A stretch of DNA of 64,000 bases from Butyrivibrio sp. AC2005 (GTDB lineage Bacteria; Bacillota; Clostridia; Lachnospirales; Lachnospiraceae), in the NCBI RefSeq assembly GCF_000424145.1, contig NZ_AUJI01000013.1:1-64000 (forward strand). Direction: 5' to 3'. Position 1 is the stretch's first letter, and the number at the start of each line of letters is the position of its first letter. Shown piece after piece: positions 17,519-26,127 of the stretch. The translations under genes and the position numbers were made by a program. A model generated the notes under the pieces. It saw only the letters and a program-made list of their open reading frames with translations. It ran no database searches and was not told the origin of the DNA.

Positions 17519-19270
17519 ATGAGTTTTCCGTTAAAAAAGGAAAAACTGCATATTTTTGTTGATATATTTAGAACTCTTAGGTGGGCTCTTAGAGAACTTA
17601 AAAGCTTTAGAGTGAGACTTTACTTATATGTTATTATACTGGTTTTACAAGCTCTTTACGAGATATTTATTGCAAGCAGAGTGGGGAATATTATAGATTT
17701 AGCCCTTCTTGATAATATGAAAGAGCTCATTAAAACAGCAAGTATATTTATAAGTATGTATGCTTTTAATATTGTTATTTGTATCATAAGTAATAGGTTT
17801 GCTGCTCATAATTATAATGGTATGTATAACACCCTTGAATTAAAGGTATATAGGAAAATTATGGATTCTTCTTGGGAAGAATTGACTGAATATCATTCTG
17901 GGGATTTAATAACGAGATTGGCATCAGATATAAAAACTGTTGCTGGTAATACCAGTGGCCTTGTCCCTACGATGATAGCCAAGCTGACTATGATCATCTG
18001 TGCGGGGATTTATATTATAGCCCTTGATTATTCCATGATTTTGGTTGCAATTATTGTGGCTCCTATAGTGCTTATAGCTTCAAGATTATTAATGGGTAAA
18101 ATATATAAGTCCCAGATAGAAATAAAAGAAATAGAGTCAAGAATTAATTCATATAATAAGGAGACTTTCAATAATATTCAAGCTGTTAAAGCCTTTAACC
18201 TAGGGAATTCATTTTATGATAAAATGGTCGCGTTTGAAGATTACAGGAGAAGTGTGGACTTAAGGTCAAATAAATACTCGATTATTTCATGGGGGATTTC
18301 CTTCTTTGCCGGACTTCTTGGTGCTGCAATTTGTATAGGCTGGATGTTCTACCGTGTACATCTTGGTGCGATATCTTTTGGAGCTCTTACAATATTGATT
18401 TTTTTGGCTTTTCAGGTAGGAGATGCAATGAAGGTTTTGCTAAATCTCATACCAACCATAATGGAATATATGGCTTCTGCTGATAGGGTGAAGAAAATTT
18501 TAAATCTAAATGATGAGGATGTTATCTCATCTGGTGAAAATATTCAGTCTTTTGCAGATGATGCTGAAAAGAATGGCGCATCAATAAAAATTGAAGATAT
18601 GTTTTTTAAATACAGAAATGGATACGAAGTCTTTAAAGGTGCTTCTTTAGAAGCTAATCCAGGTGAGATAGTTGCACTGGTCGGGCCTTCCGGAGAAGGT
18701 AAGACTACCATGCTAAGAATTATTCTTGGAATCGTAAAGGCACAGAAGGGAATGGTCTTAGCATCTAATGGAATATCTTCACTCCCCTTGGGGAAGGAAA
18801 CGAGACAGCTGATTTCATATGTTCCGCAAGGGAACACTATGATGGCTGGTAGTATCCTGGAGAATATGAAGTTGGTGAATCCTGATGCATTGGATGAAGA
18901 TATTATAGATGCGCTCAAAACAGCATGCATTTATGAGTTTATAGAACAGCTTCCTGATAAGCTGCATCATATGCTGGGAGAGAATGGCTTAGGATTTTCT
19001 GAGGGACAAAATCAAAGGTTATCAATAGCAAGAGCACTTTTGAAAAAAGCACCGGTGATACTCTTGGATGAAGCAACTTCTGCACTGGATGTAGCTACTG
19101 AAAGACAGGTTCTTAACAATATTATGAAAAAGGATCCTAAGAAAACTGTAATACTTACAACTCATAGACCCACGGTCTTGTCGATGTGCGATAGAGTTTA
19201 TAGAATAGCAGATAAGCGCGTTAACGTAATAGGTGATACTGATATTAAAAAACTTATGGATGAGTTTTAA
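17519..19270 (+). CDS. ABC exporter half-transporter (fused permease and ATPase)
   Basis: The 583-residue protein has six predicted membrane helices in its first 320 residues, then an ATPase domain. Walker A is GPSGEGKTT (about residue 388), the Q-loop is YVPQGN, the signature is FSEGQ (about 492, in place of LSGGQ), Walker B is VILLDEATSALD and the switch is TTHRPT. The ATG at 17519 follows GGAGAG. Type IV exporters of this size include PglK-like flippases of lipid-linked oligosaccharides, as well as lipid and peptide exporters. Because no Wzx flippase is visible in the locus, a flippase role is plausible but not shown. The altered signature keeps the Gly-Gln needed for ATP contact. Confidence 0.85.
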   Translation: MSFPLKKEKLHIFVDIFRTLRWALRELKSFRVRLYLYVIILVLQALYEIFIASRVGNIIDLALLDNMKELIKTASIFISMYAFNIVICIISNRFAAHNYNGMYNTLELKVYRKIMDSSWEELTEYHSGDLITRLASDIKTVAGNTSGLVPTMIAKLTMIICAGIYIIALDYSMILVAIIVAPIVLIASRLLMGKIYKSQIEIKEIESRINSYNKETFNNIQAVKAFNLGNSFYDKMVAFEDYRRSVDLRSNKYSIISWGISFFAGLLGAAICIGWMFYRVHLGAISFGALTILIFLAFQVGDAMKVLLNLIPTIMEYMASADRVKKILNLNDEDVISSGENIQSFADDAEKNGASIKIEDMFFKYRNGYEVFKGASLEANPGEIVALVGPSGEGKTTMLRIILGIVKAQKGMVLASNGISSLPLGKETRQLISYVPQGNTMMAGSILENMKLVNPDALDEDIIDALKTACIYEFIEQLPDKLHHMLGENGLGFSEGQNQRLSIARALLKKAPVILLDEATSALDVATERQVLNNIMKKDPKKTVILTTHRPTVLSMCDRVYRIADKRVNVIGDTDIKKLMDEF

Positions 19271-19295
19271 ATATATATAGAAAGAATATAAGGGA

Positions 19296-20411
19296 ATGAA
19301 AACAAAGAAATTTGAAATTAAAAACACTTTAGGTATGTTTGATCTTCTTAAGGGTATCATTATGATTGCGGTGATGCTTTATCATACCTATGGATTATTT
19401 GACTTTATGGCTGTTTACAATTCTGTATATGATCTGGTAAGAGACAGAGGGGTGCTATTCCTTATAATATTTTTACTGTTAAAAGTATTTATGCAGGCAA
19501 TAATGCCAGTATTGTTTATAATAAGCGGATATGGCTTTAGGAAAACAAGCTTAAAAAAGTGTTTGAACAAACAATTTAAAATATTATTGGTTCCATACCT
19601 GACGATTTGTGTTATGGCTTTTGTTGTAAATTTGATTGGGTTTTATGTTTTGTATGGAGGAATAAGGGCATCTATAAAAAGCTCTATACAAGTATTAATT
19701 ATTTTTCTTTTGGGATTTCCAAAGGAAAGTGCTCTATTTGGAATTACTATTGATAGTAATGGAGTTGGCTGGTTTTTGCTTGCTTTGATGTTTGGAAATA
19801 TTATTTTTAATCAATTGCTTAATCATTTTGAAGGAAAAAAACTACTGTATTCATCAGTAATATCTGCTTGCATTGGTTGGCTTTTGGGATTGGGAAATGC
19901 ATTGCCATGGAGTATTTCACAAGGGTTTGTCGCAGCCTTTTTTCTCTATATAGGTTATACTGCAAAGAAAAAGAAACTGCTTACATCACCTGAAAGCATA
20001 AAGAATAGAAATAAGGTTGTGGGGCTAATTATTTTTGCAACCACTATTGTAGGTGCGATTGAGAATTTTAATATAGCTGACAGTAGCTATATATTTGGCC
20101 CTCTTTCTATATTTTTGTATGGTTTATATAGTCTTTTGGTTATATATTTCTTCTTGTGCTTTAACTGTTTAAAAGGTACAATTTCTATGTTTGTCAGAAA
20201 GGTAGGAAGATTATCCTTATATGTTTATTGTGCCCATACTATTGAGTTTAAGACTATAGGAAGCTATCTGCAGTACGGTTTTGCCAATAGTTGGAGGGGG
20301 AATCAATTTGTAAGAAGCATGATTATTTTTGGAGTAAGAGCAGTGGTTGTTCTTTCTACTGCATTTTTATATGCTCACATAAAAACGCTTATAGTAAGGA
20401 GGGAAAAATGA
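19296..20411 (+). CDS. Membrane acyltransferase (acyltransferase_3 family)
   Basis: The 371-residue protein is very hydrophobic, with about ten membrane helices. Its N-terminus carries FDLLKGIIMIAVMLYHTYGLF, where the His after Tyr matches the essential His of the OafA/acyltransferase_3 family. These enzymes pass acyl groups across or at the membrane to sugars of surface polymers. Its stop overlaps the ACP start (ATGA), and the AMP-forming ligase follows, so the acyl donor is probably acyl-ACP rather than, or as well as, acyl-CoA. Which sugar is acylated cannot be read from sequence. Confidence 0.8.
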   Translation: MKTKKFEIKNTLGMFDLLKGIIMIAVMLYHTYGLFDFMAVYNSVYDLVRDRGVLFLIIFLLLKVFMQAIMPVLFIISGYGFRKTSLKKCLNKQFKILLVPYLTICVMAFVVNLIGFYVLYGGIRASIKSSIQVLIIFLLGFPKESALFGITIDSNGVGWFLLALMFGNIIFNQLLNHFEGKKLLYSSVISACIGWLLGLGNALPWSISQGFVAAFFLYIGYTAKKKKLLTSPESIKNRNKVVGLIIFATTIVGAIENFNIADSSYIFGPLSIFLYGLYSLLVIYFFLCFNCLKGTISMFVRKVGRLSLYVYCAHTIEFKTIGSYLQYGFANSWRGNQFVRSMIIFGVRAVVVLSTAFLYAHIKTLIVRREK

Positions 20412-20650
20412 GTTCAGTGTTTTCAAAACTAGCCAATATTATAAGTGATATTGCAGATATTGATTTGAATGACATCAATGAGGACAGTTCATTCATGGAT
20501 GATCTGGATTTATCATCATTAGAGATAATGTCAATAATTGCTAGAATTGAGAAAGAATTCTCAATCAAAGTCGAGGAAAAAGAGTTACTTTCAGTTGCTA
20601 TTGTTGATGATGCAGTAAAAATAATTGCAGCCAAGCAAAAAGAGCTTTAA
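20408..20650 (+). CDS. Acyl carrier protein
   Basis: An ATG at 20408 with AGGAGGG upstream gives an 80-residue acidic protein; upstream in-frame codons overlap the acyltransferase and are not used. MDDLDLSSLEIM matches the phosphopantetheine site, with Ser37 as the attachment residue and the preceding Asp changed to Ser. The rest has the helical ACP pattern, including ARIEKEFSIKVEE. The gene overlaps the acyltransferase by 4 bp and is directly followed by the ligase. It should carry an activated acyl or aminoacyl group between ligase and transferase, as DltC does in teichoic-acid alanylation. Confidence 0.85.
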   Translation: MSSVFSKLANIISDIADIDLNDINEDSSFMDDLDLSSLEIMSIIARIEKEFSIKVEEKELLSVAIVDDAVKIIAAKQKEL

Positions 20651-20668
20651 ATGAGAGAGGAGAAAATT

Positions 20669-22075
20669 ATGTTTAAATATTTGGAGTCATTGGAAAAGTA
20701 TAGCAATGAGTGTGCATTTAGATTTTTGGATGGTGAGAATTCATACAATATCAGTTTTGAGAAATATCTTAGTGATATAAAGAAATGTGCATATCAGTTA
20801 GAGAGTATTATGGGAAATGTGGAAGGAAGACACATTGCTCTTATTGGTGGTAACAGCTATGAGTACGTTGTAATTATGGCTGCTCTTATGTTTAGCAGAG
20901 CTGTATTCGTTCCTCTTAATTTCCGTGAAACAGAAGAAAACCTTACATTTGCTGTAAAAAATGCAGAGGTTGAATACTTGATTGCAGATTCTTCAAAGTC
21001 ATATGATTTTGGAACAGAAATAAAATATCTTGGTTTTGATGACGTTCTTTGTGGTACAGAAGAAAAAGAGCTGAATGATTTTACAGAGGATGAGGCAGAT
21101 AAGCTCTTTATGATTGTTTACACTTCCGGAACAACGAGCCTTTCTAAAGGCGTAGCGCTTTCTGTTGGCAATATTTTCAAGGAAGAAAAAATAGCTCTGC
21201 CGGAAGGGTATTCCCATGGATATAAGGCTGTACCTGGATTTAAAATATATACTAATTTTCCTTTTTATCATATAGGTGGAATATTAGCGTGGATTACTTG
21301 GTCTGAACATGGATGTACTATGATGCAGAGTGTTAATCCGCAGAATATTCTGTCAGATCTTGAGAATGAGTCTATCGATTATACCTGTGTGCTTCCGGCT
21401 ACAATAAAGTTATGGCTTAAGGCCATAAGAAGAGGTCATCTTGAAAAACTTGGAGGCGCCAAAATTGTCTCTACTGCAGGAGCACCTGTCAGCGTAGAAG
21501 ATGTAAAAGAAATTCAGTCACATGGAATGCTGTTTGGACAGTATTATGGTATGACAGAGACCGGTGGAAATGCAACATTTAACTTTGATATGGAAAAACA
21601 TATTGCTTCCGCAGGGCGTCCTTATGATGATGCAGAGATAAAAATCATTGATGGTGAGATCTGCATCAAGTATTGGGGCAACATGATGGGCTATTACAAA
21701 AATGAGGAAGATACAAAGGAAACTCTAAAGGACGGTCTTATTTATACAGGTGATTTAGGATATCTTGATGATGAGGGATATTTGTATATAACTGGTAGAA
21801 AGAAAAATCTTATTATTCTTTCAGGCGGAGAGAATATAAGTCCGGAAGAACTTGAAAACCTTTTATATAAGAATATAAATGTTAAGGAATGCAAGGTTTT
21901 TGAAAATAATGACAGAATCAATGCTGCTATATATGCGGAAGAATCTGCAAGGGACGAGATTAAGGAGTATGTTTCAGAACTTAATAAGACATTGCCTATT
22001 TATAAAAGAATATATGGAATTGAATTCCAAGACGAAGCCTTTGAGAAAACTGCAAGTGGCAAGATGAAGAGATAA
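20669..22075 (+). CDS. AMP-forming acyl/aminoacyl ligase
   Basis: I place the start at the ATG at 20669, preceded by AGAGAGGAG; an ATG at 20651 directly abuts the ACP stop and lacks a site. The 468-residue product has the ANL-family P-loop YTSGTTSLSKG (about 150-160), the YGMTETGG motif, GDLGYLDDEGY, the hinge GRKKNLIILSGGENI and the C-terminal catalytic lysine in TASGKMKR. ANL enzymes adenylate a carboxylic acid and load it onto CoA or ACP. Immediate linkage to an ACP gene argues for loading that ACP. The substrate may be a short fatty, hydroxy or amino acid; sequence alone does not say. Confidence 0.85.
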   Translation: MFKYLESLEKYSNECAFRFLDGENSYNISFEKYLSDIKKCAYQLESIMGNVEGRHIALIGGNSYEYVVIMAALMFSRAVFVPLNFRETEENLTFAVKNAEVEYLIADSSKSYDFGTEIKYLGFDDVLCGTEEKELNDFTEDEADKLFMIVYTSGTTSLSKGVALSVGNIFKEEKIALPEGYSHGYKAVPGFKIYTNFPFYHIGGILAWITWSEHGCTMMQSVNPQNILSDLENESIDYTCVLPATIKLWLKAIRRGHLEKLGGAKIVSTAGAPVSVEDVKEIQSHGMLFGQYYGMTETGGNATFNFDMEKHIASAGRPYDDAEIKIIDGEICIKYWGNMMGYYKNEEDTKETLKDGLIYTGDLGYLDDEGYLYITGRKKNLIILSGGENISPEELENLLYKNINVKECKVFENNDRINAAIYAEESARDEIKEYVSELNKTLPIYKRIYGIEFQDEAFEKTASGKMKR

Positions 22076-22091
22076 ATTGTGTAGTAAGCAA

Positions 22092-22847
22092 ATGATTCCT
22101 CATATAATTCATTATTTCTGGTTTGGGAATGCTCCCAAACCAGATTCAGTAAAAAAGTGCATAGCAAGTTGGAGAAAATTTTGCCCTGATTTCGAAATAA
22201 AAGAGTGGAATGAATCTAATTATGATATTCATAAGCATCCATATATGGCAAAGGCCTACGAAGAAAAAAAGTGGGCCTTTGTTTCTGATTATGCAAGATT
22301 AGATATTCTATATAATCTAGGAGGAATCTACCTGGATACAGATGTCGAGCTTGTAAAGGATTATTCTTCTTTATGTAAATTTAAAGCCTTTTTTGGGTTT
22401 GAAAGAATTGACTTGGTTAATGATGGACAGGGATTTGGGTGTTCTCCAGGATTGCCCATATTTAAGGAAATGCTGGATGCCTATGATAGCGATGAAGCAT
22501 ATGAATTTTGGGGGGGAGAAATGCATAATACAGAGAGCCCAAAGCTCCGTACACTTGTATTGAAAAGACATGGTCTTATATGTGATGGATCAAGACAAAG
22601 CGTTGATTGCGTTGAAATTTTCCCAATAGATTATTTTTGTCCTTTGAATTATGCTACAGGAAGGTTGAATATTACTGAAAATACATACAGTATTCACCAT
22701 TTTGATGGGAGCTGGCATGGTGGGAATAATAGCATTTATATAAACATAATGCATCTTTTCTGCCGGTTATTGGGAGAAAAGCGTGGGATGGTTGTATATC
22801 AAAATCTCATGATGAAAAAAGATGTAATTAAAGCTTATTTTTCTTAA
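22092..22847 (+). CDS. GT32-family glycosyltransferase (capsular polysaccharide type)
   Basis: The protein starts MIPHIIHYFWFG, the standard opening of GT32 sugar transferases with a DXD motif, so I choose the ATG at 22092 over the TTG at 22077; neither has a good ribosome site. The 251-residue product continues with SWRKFCPDFEIKEWN and the catalytic-site stretch SDYARLDILYNLGGIYLDTDVE, where DTD is the metal-binding DXD. It closely follows the ligase gene (16 bp) and its stop touches the GtrII-like start. It should add one hexose to the repeat unit. Confidence 0.85.
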   Translation: MIPHIIHYFWFGNAPKPDSVKKCIASWRKFCPDFEIKEWNESNYDIHKHPYMAKAYEEKKWAFVSDYARLDILYNLGGIYLDTDVELVKDYSSLCKFKAFFGFERIDLVNDGQGFGCSPGLPIFKEMLDAYDSDEAYEFWGGEMHNTESPKLRTLVLKRHGLICDGSRQSVDCVEIFPIDYFCPLNYATGRLNITENTYSIHHFDGSWHGGNNSIYINIMHLFCRLLGEKRGMVVYQNLMMKKDVIKAYFS

Positions 22848-23226
22848 TGCTAAAAGATATGGTCATGCTGTTTATGAATTTAAATACATTAAAGAGTAGA
22901 TTTTTAGATATTAAAATAGAAAAAATTATAAAAATTATTTTTGTAAATTGGCTTATTGCAGTTTTGTGTTACTTGCCTATAATCTCAAACAGTTATACCA
23001 ATTCATTGGATGGTTTGTGGCAATCCTCAGATTTTTCCCCGGGCAATTGGGAACTCTCATTAGGTAGGTGGGGATGGTATTTGCTGGATAAAGCTAGAGG
23101 CAGGTATGCTGCTGAGCCTTTTAATTCATTTCTTTCATTGATGTTTTTAGCAATGGGAGCATGCTTTTTGATTCTTGTTTTTGGCAGGATAACCATAAAG
23201 CATTTTTTATATACTGTTTTTTGCAA
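22847..23226 (+). pseudogene. 5' fragment of GtrII-like membrane glycosyltransferase gene, split by IS21
   Basis: The frame from 22847 encodes a membrane segment (VNWLIAVLCYLPII) and then SLDGLWQSSDFSPGNWELSLGRWG, the loop typical of GtrII-like membrane glucosyltransferases. It is cut at 23226 by IS21 insertion. Joining 23226 to 29374 gives VFCNKHLYTLLIML in frame, with TGCAA (23222-23226 and 29369-29373) as the target duplication. The intact gene would be 1,599 bp (532 residues). In the present sequence the frame runs 31 bp into the element and stops at 23255-23257. Confidence 0.8.
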
Positions 23227-23239
23227 GAGCTTTTTGGAA

Positions 23240-23295
23240 AAAGTTGCAAAGTATTAATGGACAAACTTGCATGTCCATTTTGGACAAAGTTGCAA
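23240..23295 (+). repeat. IS21 left terminal repeats
   Basis: Three copies of a TTGCA-containing unit occur here: AAAGTTGCAAA, GGACAAACTTGCATGTCC and GGACAAAGTTGCA. Their order and spacing mirror the right end, including an equal 8-bp gap between the first and second units. They are the expected IstA binding sites. Confidence 0.8.
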
Positions 23296-23351
23296 GGGGT
23301 TCCCGGCACCATTTAGGTACCAGGAAATCCATTGCAGGCTTGTTGCTTTTA

Positions 23352-23789
23352 TCAGAGGTAAGTAATGGAGGTCTTATCTGTTCCCTTGCTTAACCTGCTC
23401 ATTAAACTGGCGCGTTTCTTGTTGTCAAATGGATCCTTTCCATTACAACAGCGCTTTACATAATAGTTGTATGCATCAAAGTCTTCATAGACATTCAGGT
23501 AGATGTTATCAAAGATGTCCTGCTGAAGGCCATCCGCCCATCTTTCAGGCAGATGCTTTATCAGAGCCTGCCGCCATCTGACTACCTCTGCACGAAGCTC
23601 ATTTATCTCATCAACCATTGCGTCTGTGAGCTTCAGAAAATCGTTTATATCAGAGCATACAGAACAGTAATCGGGGTAATCTCCGGGCACATGTTCTTCG
23701 CTCTCTGGTATTGCAGCATTGCTGCTCATATAGCTTACGTCATCAAACGGAAGCTCCGGTACATTGAAAACTGCATCATTGTTATCCAT
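23352..23789 (-). CDS. Small acidic protein encoded inside the IS21 element, function unknown
   Basis: From an ATG at 23787-23789 with AGGAGG upstream, the frame encodes 145 residues. It overlaps the istB stop by 8 bp (ATGGATAA), so translation is coupled to istB. The N-terminal 45 residues are acidic and Pro/Ser-rich, then CSVCSDINDF introduces two close cysteines. A helical stretch follows (INELRAEVVRWRQALIKHLPERWADGL) that could form a coiled coil or DNA contact, and the tail is basic (KKRASLMSRLSKG). Classical IS21 elements have only istA and istB. I do not recognise this protein; it may be an accessory transposition factor or a passenger. Confidence 0.65.
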   Translation of the reverse strand: MDNNDAVFNVPELPFDDVSYMSSNAAIPESEEHVPGDYPDYCSVCSDINDFLKLTDAMVDEINELRAEVVRWRQALIKHLPERWADGLQQDIFDNIYLNVYEDFDAYNYYVKRCCNGKDPFDNKKRASLMSRLSKGTDKTSITYL

Positions 23790-24060
23790 TTGCAACCTCC
23801 TGATCGTTACTGGCTGACATGCCTACGTTAATGCTTGATTCCCTCAGACGGTTATTGCCGCCAGGAAAGAGTATGAGCTCAACATGATGTGTGAGCCTGC
23901 CTATAAGGGCTGTAGTCATGCGTTTGTCGTAGAGTACGTTTACCCACTGGGAGAACTCAAGGTTAGTATTAAGAATGACTTCCTTCTGCTCATGTATTTC
24001 TGAGAGATAATCGAAAAGAAGCTGGGATCCGGTCCTGTCGTAAGGGACATATCCAAACTC
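23782..24060 (-). pseudogene. istB: istB 3' fragment
   Basis: Read on the minus strand, this stretch continues IstB as EFGYVPYDRTGSQLLFDYLS and on to TALIGRLTHHVELI, the conserved C-terminal AAA+ half of the IS21 helper ATPase, ending at a stop at 23782. It has no start codon of its own. Joined to the fragment ending at 27162 with one copy of GAGTT it gives a 256-residue IstB, the normal family length. The break falls just after the Walker B LDE. Confidence 0.9.
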
Positions 24061-24146
24061 GTCTTATGGGAAGTAAACTGTTATGGGAAGTAAGCGAAAG
24101 ATTAATGCCATTATCAATAATCGAGCGGATAACTACTTCCCATAAC
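24061..24146 (+). repeat. RIT left-end recombinase-site repeats
   Basis: TTATGGGAAGTAA occurs at 24064-24076 and again at 24081-24093 as direct repeats 17 bp apart, and inverted as TACTTCCCATAAC at 24134-24146. They share the sequence of the terminal inverted repeat and are probable binding sites for the three recombinases. Confidence 0.7.
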
Positions 24147-24155
24147 AACGAGAGG

Positions 24156-25154
24156 TCAAATGTTATCTTTAAGCCAGTTGAGCAGATCATTCATCTGCTT
24201 TTGATCGTAATCCGGATGATCAATAATTCCAATTGATGCCGCTTGAATGTATTTTCGCTTGAGTTCGGGATTTGCCTTTGCATAGATTTCTGTAGTAGTA
24301 ACTGATGAATGACCAAGCAGATCCCGTATATATACAAGGTTAACACCATTTTCAAGTAAATGCATGGCCCGACTGTGTCGAATGCAATGAGGTGAAATCT
24401 TTGTCGGAAAGAGAGTTGGATCTTCAGATTTGGCTTTTTCAAAATGTTTCTGAAGCATATAGTCCACACCTTTTCGTGTCAATGGCTTTGACTGAGAGTT
24501 TGTAAACAAATAGTCATCAGATTTTTTCTTGTAGGCAATTATGTATCTGCTCATCTGTTTGGCAACAGTTGCATCTATTGGAACGATTCGGGTCTTTCCC
24601 CCTTTTCCGTGCAATACTACTGTAGCCGGCTGGTCAAGCCTGACCTCGAACACTTTTATGGCGATAAGTTCCGAAACACGAGCTCCGCTTTCATACAGCA
24701 TAGCAATTACACAGTAATCACGCAGATCATGAATATTTTCCAGATTGAAGCAGGAAAACAATAGCTCTATTGCTGCAATGGTCAAATAGTTCATCGGAGC
24801 AGAGGCTGTCTTCTTAGCCTTTATTTCCAGAATAGAATTGCAGCGATTCAGATACTGAGGAGCCCTATAGCTAACATACTTGAAATAGGATTTCAGACCG
24901 GCAAGTCTGTTGTTACGAGTAGAAACTGAAAGTCCCTTTGTGTTCTCAAGCCAGTCAAGGAATCCATTGACCATATTAAAGTCAAATGTCTCCATTTGAA
25001 CATGGTTTGAAGGGATATTGTGGGTTTCATTCAGATACTCAAGGATTTCAGCAAATGTATCGCGGTAATTTTTCCTGGTATTGATGCTGCAGCCCCTCTC
25101 AACTGAGAGATACTTTAAAAAGAAGTCTTCGAGAAGAATCGAGAAGTCATTCAT
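24156..25154 (-). CDS. RIT tyrosine recombinase, third gene
   Basis: The start is the ATG at 25154 (MNDFSILLEDF) with GGAAAGGG upstream; longer in-frame sequence overlaps the previous gene. The 332-residue product has a SAM-like core-binding domain (about 1-110) and a catalytic domain. Arg I is in SGARVSEL, the beta-hairpin Lys in HGKGGKTR, the HxxR box in PHCIRHSRA, the second His in LLGHSSV and the nucleophile Tyr in TEIYAKAN. All residues of the R-K-H-R-H-Y set are present. It overlaps the second gene by 8 bp (ATGAATGA). Confidence 0.88.
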   Translation of the reverse strand: MNDFSILLEDFFLKYLSVERGCSINTRKNYRDTFAEILEYLNETHNIPSNHVQMETFDFNMVNGFLDWLENTKGLSVSTRNNRLAGLKSYFKYVSYRAPQYLNRCNSILEIKAKKTASAPMNYLTIAAIELLFSCFNLENIHDLRDYCVIAMLYESGARVSELIAIKVFEVRLDQPATVVLHGKGGKTRIVPIDATVAKQMSRYIIAYKKKSDDYLFTNSQSKPLTRKGVDYMLQKHFEKAKSEDPTLFPTKISPHCIRHSRAMHLLENGVNLVYIRDLLGHSSVTTTEIYAKANPELKRKYIQAASIGIIDHPDYDQKQMNDLLNWLKDNI

Positions 25155-26127
25155 TGTGATCACCCTTTCCTTTCTCGTAAATATGATGGCAGGCACTGGA
25201 TATTTCCAAGAAGTGGTCTGCTGTTAATCGAAGATATTTTTCAGTGCTTTCAATGCCTTTGTGACCCATGTAAGTGGACAAATACGGTAGGGCACAGAAC
25301 GGGTCTGCACCACTACGTACCATTTTGTCCAGGCAATGGCAGGCATATGTGTGACGAATATCATGCAGTCTTGGTCCAGTATTATCCGGTTTCCGCTGGA
25401 TTTTAGCTAATGGCAAAAGCACATTCTGAAAAGTATGACCGACTGCAACCCGATTGCGCGCGCCGCCCTGTGGAGACTCAAAGAAATATGAATCATTAGG
25501 TGCAAGAGCCGCGTCCTGGTATTTTATCAGCCAACCGCGTATGTATTCATTAAACGGTACAAGACGGGAAACATTTCCTTTGCTGTTTTGAACAATCAGG
25601 ATGTTGTTGGCAAAGTCCACATCTTCAAGCTTAAGATGAAGAGCTTCGCTGATACGTATTCCAGTACAATACAGCAACCTGATCAATGTCTGGAAGAATA
25701 TTTTGTAGTGTGGGTTATTCGGTGTGCTGACGATCTGATCTGTAGCAGTAAAGATCCTGAGGATTTCACCGGATGAAAAAATATATGGAACGAAATCGGT
25801 GGCAACCTTAGTATGCTTCTCTGGGTATATATATATGGATTCGTATCCCACATTTCTAAGATAAAGAGCGAATTGACGGATACGACATTCATATGCATGT
25901 ACTGTAGCAGGTGCTAGAACTGGATTTTGATGCACATACTCATATGCCATTTGTTCAGTGAGTATTACTTCATTTGGTTCATATTTGTTAAGGAATCCAT
26001 TCAGTGTGTGCAGCGCCAGCGTCTCTCTGTATTCAATGTTGCATCCGAGAGCGGTCTTGTATGTAATGTAGCCTTCAAAGGCTTCTTTGTAGACACCGCT
26101 GAATGACAGATTTTTCTTAGTTCTCAT
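25147..26127 (-). CDS. RIT tyrosine recombinase, second gene
   Basis: I start at the ATG at 26127 (MRTKKNLSF), which has GGAGG 6 bp upstream; the open frame extends further but overlaps the first recombinase. The product is 326 residues. Catalytic positions are Arg in TGIRISEAL, Lys in NSKGNVSR, the HxxR box LHDIRHTYA, His in YMGHKGI and Tyr in TEKYLRLT. The gene overlaps the first by 11 bp and the third by 8 bp, so all three should be made in a fixed ratio. RIT recombinases are thought to act together in strand exchange. Confidence 0.88.
   Translation of the reverse strand: MRTKKNLSFSGVYKEAFEGYITYKTALGCNIEYRETLALHTLNGFLNKYEPNEVILTEQMAYEYVHQNPVLAPATVHAYECRIRQFALYLRNVGYESIYIYPEKHTKVATDFVPYIFSSGEILRIFTATDQIVSTPNNPHYKIFFQTLIRLLYCTGIRISEALHLKLEDVDFANNILIVQNSKGNVSRLVPFNEYIRGWLIKYQDAALAPNDSYFFESPQGGARNRVAVGHTFQNVLLPLAKIQRKPDNTGPRLHDIRHTYACHCLDKMVRSGADPFCALPYLSTYMGHKGIESTEKYLRLTADHFLEISSACHHIYEKGKGDHNE

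Noticed and set aside
23227..23351. CRISPR-like short repeats (GGACAA/TTGCA)
   Set aside because: Only three irregular units, mirrored at the other end of the IS21 element; they are transposase-binding terminal repeats.
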